A DNA stretch of 64,000 nt from an uncultured Psychromonas sp. (GCF_947489755.1 NZ_CANLFB010000015.1:1-64000), one strand, 5' to 3'; counted from the stretch's first letter, positions 8,640-19,163 are shown. Notes: generated from the letters alone by a model not told the origin. Numbers and translations are program-made.

Positions 8640-8999
8640 TATTACGTTAAGTAAGTTATTTTAACAAGTAAAATAGATAAGTTAATTAGCGTGATTGGTA
8701 TTGCTACAAGACTGATAACTTTATCTCTTCTACGCGGTATTGGCATAACTAAGCACCACGTTTTCCCTGATCATATACAAAGATAAATTGTTTCATGGCT
8801 AATGAGTACATGATGATTTTCTCACTACTATTCGGATATTTATTCTAGGTTTAATTCAGGAATAGATTTTGAGTTAATTAAGGTAATGTCGCTACTGTTC
8901 GCTTTAATTGCCTTACGAAAATATCAACGTCGATTTTGTGTAAGCGATTAGCAATTATTCAACAGACCACTTTTTCTATCTCTTTAAGTTGTATACTTA

Positions 9000-9176
9000 T
9001 TATTCGAATCTAAGACACATAGAAAATACCCAGCCAAAAATTAATACCCATTTTACATTTATGCTAAAAAATCTAACCGATAAACATATAATTGTATTTA
9101 AATGCAACAATCAGGTAGCTCGTCTGACTCAATCTCTATAAGAAGTAGCGAAGGTCGTAGGTTTCCCCTGTTCTGA
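9000..9176 (+). pseudogene. isolated, diverged tRNA-fMet-derived unit
   Basis: The tRNA part (TCAGGTAGCTCGTCTGACTC, then AATCTCTATAA, then GCGAAGGTCGTAGGTTT) carries the same replaced anticodon arm as the array at 136-1071. The upstream part also follows the array spacer (CACATA, CCCATTTTAC, AATCTAACC, ATTGTATT). It is therefore the same element, 8 kb away on the same strand, on the far side of the suf operon. Its T-arm resembles the parent tRNA, as in unit 5. Confidence 0.7.
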
Positions 9177-9565
9177 AAACCTACGAGTAATAGCCTCAAA
9201 AAACTTAAAAGAGACTGTTAATAACTCATTGCTCTCAGTTACTATAGTCGGAAAAACAACACCTTTTTTAAAAGTCTTATTTCAATGAATTACTTATTAT
9301 ATTTATGTATTATTTTATTGCTATATCGAACTTTAGGTTAAAAATTTAACTTAAACCTATCTAATAAGTATTAATAATAAAGGCAGTTCACGTATACTAT
9401 GCTCGTAAAAAATAATTATTTGCTTCGTTTCTGAAAGCAGAAATCACATGTAAGTATAAATAATAATAAGTATTAGTTAATATATGAACTTATAAATATA
9501 ACAACTCTATTTCTCTACTTAACTTTATATTTATTAATTCTTTAAACTAGATTGGAAGAACTGAT

Positions 9566-10618
9566 TTGAATAATAAAAGACAAGTCGTCATTGTTGATGA
9601 TCAATCAACAGGCAGAATGATCTTAGAAAAAATTATCCTGCAAATAGCCGATGATATTAAAGTAATTGATTTTTCAGATCCTAACGAAGCCCTTAAATGG
9701 CTGAGTATCAATAAAGCAGACCTCATCGTAACCGATTATAGAATGCCGGGTTTGAATGGTGTTGAGTTTATTAAAGAAGTTCGTAAAACAACTAGCGGTG
9801 AACATATTCCAATCATGATGATCACCGTGGTTAATGATAAAAAGGTCAGATATGAAGCATTGGATGTAGGTGCAACTGCTTTTTTAACAAGACCTATTGA
9901 TCAAATTGAATGCCGTACAACTTGTAGGAACTTGTTAAAACTACATAAGCAGCATGTCATTATTCAAAATAGAGCAGATTGGTTAGCAGAACAAGTTCAA
10001 CTTGCAACCGAGCAAATTCTTCAACGCGAACAAGAAACCATTTTAAAACTTGCCAAAGCTGGAGAGTATCGCGATGAAGAAACAGGTAACCATGTTATTA
10101 GAATGGCAAAATATTCTAAAATAATAGCTAAAGAAATGGGTTTAAATGAAATAGAATGCGATGACCTAGAGCATGCTGCACAAATGCATGATATTGGTAA
10201 AATAGGTATTCCTGACCGTGTGTTATTAAAACCAGGCAGGTTTGAGCCTGATGAATGGGCAATAATGCAAACCCATACTACCATTGGTTATGAAATTCTG
10301 TCTGGTAGTCAGTCAAAATATATGCAAATGGGGGCTATCATTGCTCTCAACCACCATGAAAGATTTGATGGCACAGGCTACCCTAATAACCTAGTCGGTG
10401 CAGATATTCCCTTAATTGCCCGTATCGTTTCAGTCGCAGATGTATTTGACGCATTATTGTCTGTTCGTCCTTATAAAAAAGCATGGCCACTTGAAGACGT
10501 TATTGCTTTTTTAAAAAATAATTCAGGCACACAATTTGACCCAGAGTGTGTCAATGCATTTTGTAACAGCTTACAAAAAATAGAGCACGTTCAGCTGAAA
10601 TACCCGGATGTTCAGTAA
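9566..10618 (+). CDS. rpfG: RpfG-like response regulator with HD-GYP domain
   Basis: Two-component regulator of the DSF pathway; the HD-GYP domain hydrolyses c-di-GMP when activated by the cognate kinase RpfC. The 350-aa protein has a receiver with phospho-acceptor Asp57 (ADLIVTDYRMPG), then an HD-GYP domain with HDIGK (His208-Asp209) and HHERFDGTGYP (GYP at 271-273). All catalytic motifs are intact. Translation most likely starts at a TTG at 9566, preceded by TTGGAAG. rpfC follows 26 bp later, and the convergent rpfF completes the set. The assignment to RpfG rests on this context together with the domain order. Confidence 0.9.
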   Translation: MNNKRQVVIVDDQSTGRMILEKIILQIADDIKVIDFSDPNEALKWLSINKADLIVTDYRMPGLNGVEFIKEVRKTTSGEHIPIMMITVVNDKKVRYEALDVGATAFLTRPIDQIECRTTCRNLLKLHKQHVIIQNRADWLAEQVQLATEQILQREQETILKLAKAGEYRDEETGNHVIRMAKYSKIIAKEMGLNEIECDDLEHAAQMHDIGKIGIPDRVLLKPGRFEPDEWAIMQTHTTIGYEILSGSQSKYMQMGAIIALNHHERFDGTGYPNNLVGADIPLIARIVSVADVFDALLSVRPYKKAWPLEDVIAFLKNNSGTQFDPECVNAFCNSLQKIEHVQLKYPDVQ

Positions 10619-10644
10619 AACAATTAAATGGATTAGATGTCTTA

Positions 10645-13194
10645 ATGAACATATTTCTCAAAAAGCTAAGAGCAGCTAGAAACTGTATTAAAAAAAACAA
10701 TGATCCAGAAGCTGAGCAAGCAATAGTACGTGTATTTATAGAGTTAATATTAGTTATTTCTTTTTGTATACCTTGGGCAAAACAGGAAACATTCGCTGAT
10801 ATATTAAACTCCCCTGCAAATATTCTTATATTAATAACAACATCCCTCTCTATAACCCTTTTAGTTTCAATATTATTTTATCCTCAAGTGAGCGTAACGA
10901 GAAGAGTATTGGGTATTACTCTAGATCTTATTCCATTATCTATCCTCATTGGAATAGCGGGTAAGGATGCAGTGTATTTATTTGTTTTTTATCTATGGGT
11001 TATTTTAGGTAACGGTTTTAGGTTTGGAATTAACTATTTATATACTTCATTAAGCATTGGATTAATCGGCTTTAGTACAACCATCTCTTTAAGCGAATAT
11101 TGGCAGTCTAATATACCTATCTCAATCAGTTTATTGCTTGTTATTACGTTAATACCTCTATATTCAATATTCTTAATTAAAAAATTATATACCGCAATAA
11201 ATATGGCAGAGAAAGCCAACCAAGCTAAGAGTCGCTTTTTAGCAAATATGTCACATGAATTAAGGACACCATTAAATGGTGTCCTAGGTTTAGGTGATTT
11301 ATTAAGAGAAACCGAGCTTGAGCAAGAACAACGCAATCTTGTAAATACGATGCAAAGTTCGGCTAAAATCTTACTAGGATTAATAGAAAAAGTACTGGAT
11401 ATATCAAAAATTGAGGCAGGAAAAATTGTTATCACGCAAGAGCCTCTTGATTTACATTCAGTTATTAACTCAGTAATGGCAACTCAAAAAGTTATAGCAA
11501 AAACAAAATCACTACAGATTAATTCTAACATTGATTCTAATATCCCTTTTTTATTGAAAGGTGACCAACAGTATCTTCGTCAAATTCTAGTTAACCTTAT
11601 TGGTAATGCGATAAAATTTACAGACAACGGCTCTATTAATTTAAATATTTTTGAAATATCGCAAAAAGAAAATGCAACGGTACTTCGCTTTGAAATTAAA
11701 GATACTGGAATAGGCATTGAAAAAAACTTACTTTCTAGTGTATTTGATGACTTTACACAGGTAGGAATAGCAACAACTCGACATATTGGAGGGTCAGGGT
11801 TAGGCACTACCATATCTAAAGAGCTCGTTGAACTGATGGGAGGAAAGATTGGTGTAACAAGTGAATTAAATAAAGGTTCTACTTTTTGGTTTGAGCTGCC
11901 TTTTACTATTTTGCCAAATCCTTTAATGGATATTAGTGATCACCATTTGTTAATTTTAGCTACAGACAATAGTAAAAAAGCAATACAGCACTTTCTCAAT
12001 ACTTGGAATCTAACAGCAGATTTTGTTCAATCGTCTGAACATGCTTTAGCTATGTTGAAAAAAGGTTTATCTCAAAATATAGCTTATAAAACGATGATGG
12101 TGGATAACCTTAGCCTTTCAGAATCAACACCATATGGTTTTATAGAGCGATTAAAGTCAGAAAAGTTATTAAATGAGTTATCTTTAATCTTACTAAATCC
12201 AATGGATGATTATTTAAAAGATAACCGCATTGAGTCTTTATATTCATCTGTTATTAGAGATCTCAAAGATAAACGAGCCTTATTCAATGCATTAAATAAA
12301 ACTCAAAACTTAGAAAAAGATAATACTAAAGTAATTTCTTTTAGTGAATTCTATGCGACCCAAGATGGGTCAAAACGATTAAATATATTAATTGCAGAAG
12401 ATAATAAAGTTAATCAACAAGTACTTTCAGGTATTTTGAGGCGAGCTGGGCACTCTGTAGTTATTACTGATAATGGTGAAGAAGCCTTAGAGGTATTAAC
12501 AAAAGATTTTGACCAGATAGATCTACTTATTGTAGACAAAAATATGCCCAAAAGATCGGGTGATGAGGTTATACAAGCCCTACGTTTTATCGATACAAGT
12601 CATAGCTTACCCATTATAATGTTGACCGCAGACGCAACAACAGAAGCCAGAGAATTAGGTATTGTTTTAGGTATTAATCAATTTTTAACTAAACCTGTCG
12701 ACTCTCACGATTTACTAGAAAAAATAGCAGTGATATCAAAAGATCTAAAAACAAAAGTAATTAAAAAAGTGAGTAATACTTCTACGAAAACACATCAACT
12801 TTATTCAATTGATGTCAATGAAACTGATAATTCTTGGTGTAACACTGAAGTTATTAACGATCTTTTCTCACTGGACAATGATCTTCAATTTATGGACCAA
12901 TTAATTAAAGCTTTCATTAAGGATGGTGATAAGCATATCAAATTAATTAATGAAGCAATTTCTGGTGATTACTTGCAATATAGGGAGTCATTACACGCAT
13001 TAAAAGGTGCGGCTTCTGAATTAGGTGCAGATAGATTATCTGATATGTGTGCTAAGGGTGAAACTTATAAACCTTTCGATATAGGCACTGAAAAGCTCAA
13101 TTTACTAATTGATGAAATTAAGTATAACTATAATAAAACTGTAGAAGCTTTAAATGAAATATTAAATAAAGCCTCTACAGGAAAGATAAATTAG
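10645..13194 (+). CDS. rpfC: RpfC-like hybrid sensor histidine kinase (DSF sensor)
   Basis: Membrane sensor kinase for DSF-type fatty-acid signals. The 849-aa protein starts with a short cytoplasmic tail and several membrane segments (about residues 27-178). The characteristic RpfC stretch PQVSVTRRVLG at about 80-90 and LGNGFRFGINYL at about 121-132 lie in this part. A HisKA domain follows with His204 in MSHELRTPLNG, then HATPase boxes (LVNLIGNAIKF, DTGIGIE, GGSGLGTT). Next come a degenerate receiver-like region (about 433-560), a true receiver (Asp631 in LIVDKNMPKRSG) and a C-terminal Hpt domain with His784 (HALKGAASELGA). Xanthomonas RpfC is about 726 aa with one receiver; the extra receiver-like region accounts for the difference. 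Confidence 0.9.
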   Translation: MNIFLKKLRAARNCIKKNNDPEAEQAIVRVFIELILVISFCIPWAKQETFADILNSPANILILITTSLSITLLVSILFYPQVSVTRRVLGITLDLIPLSILIGIAGKDAVYLFVFYLWVILGNGFRFGINYLYTSLSIGLIGFSTTISLSEYWQSNIPISISLLLVITLIPLYSIFLIKKLYTAINMAEKANQAKSRFLANMSHELRTPLNGVLGLGDLLRETELEQEQRNLVNTMQSSAKILLGLIEKVLDISKIEAGKIVITQEPLDLHSVINSVMATQKVIAKTKSLQINSNIDSNIPFLLKGDQQYLRQILVNLIGNAIKFTDNGSINLNIFEISQKENATVLRFEIKDTGIGIEKNLLSSVFDDFTQVGIATTRHIGGSGLGTTISKELVELMGGKIGVTSELNKGSTFWFELPFTILPNPLMDISDHHLLILATDNSKKAIQHFLNTWNLTADFVQSSEHALAMLKKGLSQNIAYKTMMVDNLSLSESTPYGFIERLKSEKLLNELSLILLNPMDDYLKDNRIESLYSSVIRDLKDKRALFNALNKTQNLEKDNTKVISFSEFYATQDGSKRLNILIAEDNKVNQQVLSGILRRAGHSVVITDNGEEALEVLTKDFDQIDLLIVDKNMPKRSGDEVIQALRFIDTSHSLPIIMLTADATTEARELGIVLGINQFLTKPVDSHDLLEKIAVISKDLKTKVIKKVSNTSTKTHQLYSIDVNETDNSWCNTEVINDLFSLDNDLQFMDQLIKAFIKDGDKHIKLINEAISGDYLQYRESLHALKGAASELGADRLSDMCAKGETYKPFDIGTEKLNLLIDEIKYNYNKTVEALNEILNKASTGKIN

Positions 13195-13213
13195 ACGTTA
13201 TATGAAGAGCGTA

Positions 13214-14095
13214 TTAAACATTTTTTGCAGTTTGACGTATGACTAATTTATTCATCATACGAAGGTCTTTATTGCCAATTTCTAAAGCAGACTCAACCCA
13301 TATTTTTGTAATATCTAACAACTCTTTATACGAAATAGGATTACAAATATCTTTGACCTTTCTAATAGCTTTAAAGCTATTAGCTTTACGGTTTACATTA
13401 TTAATATACTGATAAACAGCCATTTCACCTTTCCCTTTATCAGCTAAAATATCGACAATACCTAAATCATATAATTCTTCTGCTAAATATAATTTCCCAC
13501 TTAAAATTATCTCTTCGGCTTTTGCTGGTCCTACTTTACGCATCAATAAAGAATAAGCCCCCATACCGGGGAATAAATTAAATAAGACTTCAGGTAATCC
13601 TAGTTTAGTTCCTCTTTCCGCAATTAAGATATTACTTGATAACGCAGCTTCAAAACCACCACCTAATGCGTCTCCTTGTACTAGGGCAATTGTTGTAAGC
13701 TCAGAATCCAGATGGATAATATTATTGTATAAAACATTAATACATTTAACTGCATAATCTAATAACCCATTTCTATCTCGTTTGTTAATTAACCCTTGAA
13801 AAACAGACAAATCCCCCCCTAAATTAAATATCCCCTCAATATCAGAAGCAAGTACTAAATACCCATACTTTTCCTGATCGCTATTCAGCATTTCCAACTG
13901 AACACTTTTTTGATAATCAGCGATTTCATCCAATAACAGTGCTGTAAAACAAGAACGAGGCTTTGCATGCATATAATACCAACCCGCTTTATATTTTTCA
14001 TCGTAATGCGTTGTAAGTTGAGTGTATTGGTTAGCAGGGATATTTTCTTTTGTTGCAACGTGTAGGTTAGTGACTCTTGCTAGGTTATCCATCAT
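13214..14095 (-). CDS. rpfF: RpfF-like DSF synthase (crotonase fold)
   Basis: Enoyl-CoA hydratase-fold enzyme that makes cis-2-unsaturated fatty-acid signals (DSF) from acyl-ACP. The 293-aa protein carries the RpfF signature ALVQGDALGGGFEAALS, followed by GLPEVLFNLFPGMGAYS. Glu149 and Glu169 correspond to the catalytic Glu141 and Glu161 of Xanthomonas RpfF. Ordinary enoyl-CoA hydratases do not share this continuous stretch. The start is preceded by AAGGAAATTAAA; a second ATG follows at once, so the N-terminus is uncertain by one residue. It converges on rpfC with only 19 bp between stops, the same orientation as in Xanthomonas. No rpfB-like ligase gene is adjacent. Confidence 0.93.
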   Translation of the reverse strand: MMDNLARVTNLHVATKENIPANQYTQLTTHYDEKYKAGWYYMHAKPRSCFTALLLDEIADYQKSVQLEMLNSDQEKYGYLVLASDIEGIFNLGGDLSVFQGLINKRDRNGLLDYAVKCINVLYNNIIHLDSELTTIALVQGDALGGGFEAALSSNILIAERGTKLGLPEVLFNLFPGMGAYSLLMRKVGPAKAEEIILSGKLYLAEELYDLGIVDILADKGKGEMAVYQYINNVNRKANSFKAIRKVKDICNPISYKELLDITKIWVESALEIGNKDLRMMNKLVIRQTAKNV

Positions 14096-14490
14096 TTTAA
14101 TTTCCTTTAAGTATTTAATTAATCCAAGTTTTCACTTAGTTTTTCATTCATCACACTTGATAAATGTACTTAAAGTGTACCAATATAAAATCAAAATTAG
14201 CCTATGATCAACGTGTTTAAATAAGTCAAAAAAACATATATCTCAATCACTTAGCTAATTAAGTCATATTATTAGAGTCAATTTTTTGTTTCTTAACCGC
14301 TTCTTAACTTGATTAGTATTAATATGTAAATGATTTTTATCATTATGCTGTCGGTAACCCTAATTGAAATAGATTAACCGCTTTATGTGATATTTTATTA
14401 AGTATAAAAATTATAAAGTTACCTCATGCTTTTATAAAAGTAGCTTATATTAAAATACGATTAAACTTGTTATTGGATAATACCTAAATT
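14096..14490. other. divergent promoter region rpfF/macA
   Basis: The 395-bp spacer between rpfF and macA holds no reading frame I can support. It contains AATGATTTTTATCATT at 14329-14344, an inverted repeat of 6-bp arms with a 4-nt centre. That resembles two Fur half-sites, but the spacing is wrong for the 19-bp Fur consensus. I note it as a possible operator only. Confidence 0.4.
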
Positions 14491-15675
14491 ATGAAAAAAA
14501 CGACTCGAAATACGTTAATTATTATAACCGTCGCGATTGTTTTACTCGCTGCAGCCGCTTTCTATTGCCTTCAAACTAAAGAACCTACTCAAGACTATGA
14601 AACCCAAACAGCGCAACGAGGAAATATTGAAAGCAGTGTACTCGCAATTGGCATGCTACAAGCTTCTAAATTAGTTAGTGTCGGCTCCCAAGTGTCAGGA
14701 CAGGTTCTCAATTTACCCGTTCCTCTTGGTGGGCATGTTAATAAAGGCGATTTAATAGCAGAGATTGATAATTTAACTCAAAAAAATGATTTAGAAACAG
14801 CTAAAGCATCACTTACCATTACCAATGCAGAATATAAAGCAAAGCAAGCACAGATAAATCAAGCGCAAAAAGCTTTTAATCGTCAAAAGGCGATGTTTAA
14901 AGAAAATGCCAGCTCCAAAGAAGACTATGAAATAGCTGAGGCCGATCTTGCTGTTTATAAAGCAGAGCTAGACCAATTAAAAGCTGAAAAAATTCAGAAC
15001 CAGTTAAGTATCGAAAGCGCTGAGTTAGACTTAGGCTATACCACTATCAAAGCACCAATAGAAGGAGTTGTTGTCTACAACTCTGTAGAAGTAGGACAAA
15101 CGGTAAACGCAAGTCAAACTACTCCTACTTTAGTCGAATTAGCAGATCTGAGTAAAATGACCATTAAAGCTCAAATATCAGAAGCAGATGTGATCAATGT
15201 TAAACCCGGACAAGCGGTTTACTTTACTATTTTAGGGCAACCGAATAAACGCTATGAAGCAAAACTACGTGCCATTGAGCCAGGTCCAACTTCAATGGAT
15301 GGTGATGATAGTGATATGATATCCAGTGATTCTGATGCTATTTATTATAATGGTTTATTTGAAGTAGATAATCCGGAGGGTGTATTACGTATTGGCATGA
15401 CGGCACAGGTTTCTATTATTTTAAGTGAAGCTAAAGATACACTATTAGTTCCTTCTCAAGTTATACAGAAACACACAGGACGCTCCGTTCGTTATCAAGT
15501 ACCTGTGCTTGAAAATGATAAGGTTATTCACAAAAAAGTCGAAGTAGGTATTAGTAACAATGTTAATACTGAGATTACCGATGGATTAACAGAAGACGAT
15601 CAAATTGTTATCGGTTCGGCGGCGGAAAACGCACCAAAACGCACTCGTAAATCCCGTTCACCAATGGGGCTTTAA
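14491..15675 (+). CDS. macA: MacA-like periplasmic adaptor (HlyD/RND-type membrane fusion protein)
   Basis: Adaptor linking the MacB inner-membrane ABC transporter to an outer-membrane channel; the family exports macrolides, lipopeptides or virulence factors. The 394-aa protein has an N-terminal membrane anchor (residues 7-27), then a split biotinyl-lipoyl domain ([21 protein letters not shown], with the matching half near [10 protein letters not shown]). A long coiled-coil hairpin (about 95-180) and beta-barrel and membrane-proximal domains complete it. macB follows after 5 bp and an outer-membrane factor comes third, so the three form a complete tripartite pump operon. Confidence 0.88.
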   Translation: MKKTTRNTLIIITVAIVLLAAAAFYCLQTKEPTQDYETQTAQRGNIESSVLAIGMLQASKLVSVGSQVSGQVLNLPVPLGGHVNKGDLIAEIDNLTQKNDLETAKASLTITNAEYKAKQAQINQAQKAFNRQKAMFKENASSKEDYEIAEADLAVYKAELDQLKAEKIQNQLSIESAELDLGYTTIKAPIEGVVVYNSVEVGQTVNASQTTPTLVELADLSKMTIKAQISEADVINVKPGQAVYFTILGQPNKRYEAKLRAIEPGPTSMDGDDSDMISSDSDAIYYNGLFEVDNPEGVLRIGMTAQVSIILSEAKDTLLVPSQVIQKHTGRSVRYQVPVLENDKVIHKKVEVGISNNVNTEITDGLTEDDQIVIGSAAENAPKRTRKSRSPMGL

Positions 15676-15680
15676 ATATA

Positions 15681-17621
15681 ATGAATAATCCTTTATTAGC
15701 TATATCAGGCGTGTATCGCTCCTTTGCCGCAGGGGAGCAAACACTCACGGTATTAAATGATGTCAATCTGACAATTAATCGAGGTGAGATGGTTGCCATT
15801 GTTGGCGCATCGGGATCAGGTAAATCAACCTTAATGAATATTTTAGGGTGTTTAGATAAACCTAGCCAAGGTAGTTATTTTATTAATGGTCAAGATACCT
15901 CGAAGATGGATGCTGATCAGTTGGCACAATTACGTCGAGAATATTTTGGATTCATTTTTCAACGTTATCATTTATTAGGCGACCTCAATGCTATTGAAAA
16001 TGCAGAGATTCCCGCGATCTATGCAGGGAAAGAGAAAGCCCTTCGCCATCAACGCGCAACACAACTATTAACTCGCCTTGGGTTAGCAGACCGTCTTGAC
16101 CATAAACCAGGTCAATTAAGTGGTGGGCAACAACAACGCGTTAGTGTTGCACGTGCACTAATGAACGGTGGAGATGTTATCTTGGCCGACGAACCAACGG
16201 GTGCACTAGACAGTCAAAGTGGCGAAGAGATGATGGAATTATTACAAGAATTACATCATGACGGGCATACCATTATTTTAGTTACCCACGATATGGAGGT
16301 AGCCAACTTTGCTGATCGAATTATCGAAATTAAAGATGGCTTAATCATCAGAGATACAAAAAACAAACAGAAAAAGGACCAAAAAACATTAGCAGATACT
16401 GAAACGGTAAGCGATAAAAACAGTAGTATTGGGCGCTATACTGAAGCCTTTAAAATGGCATTATTAGCTATGTCATCTCATCGATTACGTACATTTTTAA
16501 CCATGCTAGGTATTATTATTGGTATTGCCTCTGTGGTGTCAGTAGTCGCATTAGGTGCTGGTTCGCAACAGGCAGTATTACAAAATATTAGCGCAATGGG
16601 GACTAATACTATTGATGTTCGTCCAGGTTCAGGGTTTGGAGACAGACGTTCAGGCTTAGTAAGAACACTCACATCGCAAGATAGTGAGGCATTAAAAAAT
16701 CTAAGTTACGTTGACAGTGCTACCCCTTCTATTAGCAGTACAGGTACTATTCGGTACGGTAACCAAGCTGTTTCAGCGACTTTTAACGGCGTTGGTTCGG
16801 ATTATTTTCGTGTTAAAGGTTATGAGATTTCTGAAGGACAATTTTGGGATGAAACAAATGTTATTAACTTATCACAAGATGCAATCATCGATGACAATAC
16901 ACGGAAATCGCTTTTTTTAGATGAATCAGCGATTGGTAAAGTGATCTTTATTGGAGATCTACCAGTGCGCATTATTGGGGTCACTAAACCTCAAACAAGT
17001 ACCTTCCAAGGTAGTGATACGTTAAACGTATGGATTCCATACAGTACTGTTGCAAGTCGTATGGTCAATCAAAATTACCTTGATAGTATCACCGTCAGAG
17101 TTAATGAGTCTGCATCGAGTAATGCCGCTGAACAAGGTATTATAGCCTTGTTAAAAATGCGTCACGGTAGTGAAGATTTTTTTACCATTAATACTGATTC
17201 TATTCGTCAGAGTATCGAGAAAACGACTCAAACCATGACCTTATTGATTACAGCTATTGCTGTTATTTCATTAATTGTAGGTGGAATTGGTGTAATGAAT
17301 ATCATGTTAGTTTCGGTAACAGAGCGCACACGAGAAATTGGTGTAAGAATGGCCGTAGGTGCGAGACAAAGTGATATTTTAAGACAATTCCTCATTGAAG
17401 CAGTACTTGTATGCTTTTTGGGCGGTGTTATTGGTATTGCGCTTGCCTACTTAATTGGCTTTATATTTGCGACAACTGGTAGTAGCTTCCAAATGATTTA
17501 CTCAATGGGTTCGATCATCACAGCCTTTGTTTGTTCCACCTTAATCGGTGTCCTTTTCGGATTTTTACCAGCACGAAATGCCGCACAACTTGATCCTGTT
17601 GATGCATTAGCGAGAGAATAA
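15681..17621 (+). CDS. macB: MacB-like ABC transporter, ATPase fused to permease
   Basis: Inner-membrane ABC transporter that drives a tripartite export system. The 646-aa size equals that of E. coli MacB. The N-terminal ATPase has Walker [10 protein letters not shown] (42-50), signature LSGGQQQR and Walker [13 protein letters not shown]. Four membrane segments frame a large periplasmic domain (first near 270-295, the others in the last 130 residues). The FtsX-like segment [15 protein letters not shown] follows the second membrane segment. The gene is coupled to macA and to the outer-membrane factor gene, which starts 2 bp after its stop. Confidence 0.92.
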   Translation: MNNPLLAISGVYRSFAAGEQTLTVLNDVNLTINRGEMVAIVGASGSGKSTLMNILGCLDKPSQGSYFINGQDTSKMDADQLAQLRREYFGFIFQRYHLLGDLNAIENAEIPAIYAGKEKALRHQRATQLLTRLGLADRLDHKPGQLSGGQQQRVSVARALMNGGDVILADEPTGALDSQSGEEMMELLQELHHDGHTIILVTHDMEVANFADRIIEIKDGLIIRDTKNKQKKDQKTLADTETVSDKNSSIGRYTEAFKMALLAMSSHRLRTFLTMLGIIIGIASVVSVVALGAGSQQAVLQNISAMGTNTIDVRPGSGFGDRRSGLVRTLTSQDSEALKNLSYVDSATPSISSTGTIRYGNQAVSATFNGVGSDYFRVKGYEISEGQFWDETNVINLSQDAIIDDNTRKSLFLDESAIGKVIFIGDLPVRIIGVTKPQTSTFQGSDTLNVWIPYSTVASRMVNQNYLDSITVRVNESASSNAAEQGIIALLKMRHGSEDFFTINTDSIRQSIEKTTQTMTLLITAIAVISLIVGGIGVMNIMLVSVTERTREIGVRMAVGARQSDILRQFLIEAVLVCFLGGVIGIALAYLIGFIFATTGSSFQMIYSMGSIITAFVCSTLIGVLFGFLPARNAAQLDPVDALARE

Positions 17622-17623
17622 TT

Positions 17624-19027
17624 ATGATTAAAACACCTTCCCTATTACGCTGTATTTACACGCTAGGCATAATGTTACTAGTAAGTAGCTGTAGTTCAAC
17701 ACAAAAAACTGAAGATTATCAACCTGAAGTTAATATTCCAAAAAACTGGCAAAGCTTAGCTGTCAATGAACAAGTACAACTTGATCCATGGTGGCAACGC
17801 TTCAATGATCCAGAACTTAATACGTTAATTGAGCAAGTATTAGCAACCAACAATGACTTAGCGTTAGCCACTTTAACCTTACGCAGTGCTCGCTTAAAAG
17901 CAGGATTAACTGAAGCTGAAGGCTCATTTCAACTCAGCTCAAATACCGATGCGTATCGAGAAACATCATTAAACAGTAGCGCTAGCAGTAGTAATTACAG
18001 TACTGACTTATCGATTAGTTATGAACTGGATTTATGGGGACGTGTAGCCTCTGAAGTTGATGCGGCTAAATGGATTAGCTCTGCCAGTGCAGAAGATAGA
18101 GAAAGCACTGCACAAAGTTTAGCCGCAACGACCGCTTCTTTATATTGGCAAATTGGTTACCTTAAACAAAGTATTGCATTAAGCCAAGAGAATATAGAGT
18201 CTGCAAAGAAAAGTTTAGCGGTCATTGAAAGTCAATACAGATTAGGTGCAGTCACTAAACTAGATATTTTTGAATCGCAACGCAGTTTGGCTGAGCAGCA
18301 AGTTTCATATAGTGAGTCACAACAAGTTCTTGTAGAGACACAAAATGCATTAGCCATTTTATATAATCAACCACCTATGAAAATGCCAATCAACATAGAG
18401 AAATTACCTGAGGGAAGTATACCGACGATTGCTGCAGGTGTGCCAGCTGACCTCTTAATTCGCCGCCCTGATGTAAAATCAGCGCTATATAATTTAAAGT
18501 CTGCCTATGCCACTAAAGATGCCACTTTTGCTGGTTACCTGCCAAGTTTAACCTTATCCGGCACATTAGGCTCTTCGTCTGAGGAACTTAAAAATCTACT
18601 ATCAAATCCAATTGGCACCTTAGGTGCTAATTTACTGCTGCCTTTCTTACAGTGGAATGAGATGAAGCTAAACAAAAAGCTATCGCAAATTGATGTGGAG
18701 TCTGCTGTTGTTACTTATAGAGAGACTTTATATGGTGCATTTAGCGAAGTAGATAATGCTATTTCAGCAAGGCAACAATATCTTTATCAAGGAGCAAGGT
18801 TACAAGAGCAATATAATGCTGCACAAGCTGCTGAACGCATTTATGCCAGTCAATATCGTTATGGGGCAATTGATATTCAAGACTGGTTAGATGCACAAGA
18901 TACATTAAGGGATACTGAACAAGATATTTTAGAAAATCGCTACAATCAATTCAATATTCAAGCAACCTTATATCAAGCACTAGGAGGTTCAGATATTGCA
19001 CCTAAAGTGACAATGACTGATGAATAA
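17624..19027 (+). CDS. outer-membrane efflux lipoprotein (NodT/TolC-like)
   Basis: Outer-membrane channel for the MacAB-type pump. The 467-aa protein has a lipoprotein signal ending in VSSC, so Cys23 would be lipidated. Two outer-membrane-efflux repeats follow, with the sequence YELDLWGRVASEVDAAK typical of the NodT subfamily and the second-repeat segment GVPADLLIRRPDV. Being a lipoprotein it belongs to the NodT/CusC type rather than true TolC. The gene directly follows macB. E. coli macAB has no such linked gene and borrows TolC. Confidence 0.88.
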   Translation: MIKTPSLLRCIYTLGIMLLVSSCSSTQKTEDYQPEVNIPKNWQSLAVNEQVQLDPWWQRFNDPELNTLIEQVLATNNDLALATLTLRSARLKAGLTEAEGSFQLSSNTDAYRETSLNSSASSSNYSTDLSISYELDLWGRVASEVDAAKWISSASAEDRESTAQSLAATTASLYWQIGYLKQSIALSQENIESAKKSLAVIESQYRLGAVTKLDIFESQRSLAEQQVSYSESQQVLVETQNALAILYNQPPMKMPINIEKLPEGSIPTIAAGVPADLLIRRPDVKSALYNLKSAYATKDATFAGYLPSLTLSGTLGSSSEELKNLLSNPIGTLGANLLLPFLQWNEMKLNKKLSQIDVESAVVTYRETLYGAFSEVDNAISARQQYLYQGARLQEQYNAAQAAERIYASQYRYGAIDIQDWLDAQDTLRDTEQDILENRYNQFNIQATLYQALGGSDIAPKVTMTDE

Positions 19028-19101
19028 TAATCTGCTTTTGAATAATGTTTCCCTTGTGTTAGCCAGAACTAAATTCATCTAAGTGATATTGTTTAATTGA
19101 A

Positions 19102-19138
19102 AAAAAACACCATCATGAACTTCATGATGGTGTTTTTT
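19102..19138. terminator. bidirectional terminator between the efflux operon and proV
   Basis: Positions 19102-19119 pair perfectly with 19121-19138 (core ACACCATCATGAA/TTCATGATGGTGT), flanked by A-runs and T-runs. It serves the converging efflux operon and proXWV operon. Confidence 0.92.
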
Positions 19139-19163
19139 ATCAATGATTACTTAGTCATCACTG

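Larger units (their letters stand above)
8309..9565. other. 1.25-kb region without recognisable genes
   Basis: I see no credible reading frame on either strand. It holds a hexamer microsatellite at 8610-8639 and a diverged tRNA-fMet-derived unit at about 9000-9176. The last part is AT-rich and probably carries the rpfG promoter. Confidence 0.7.

Noticed and set aside
14329-14344. Possible Fur box between rpfF and macA
   Set aside because: The half-sites resemble Fur but the centre is four bases instead of one, so the 19-bp consensus is not met.
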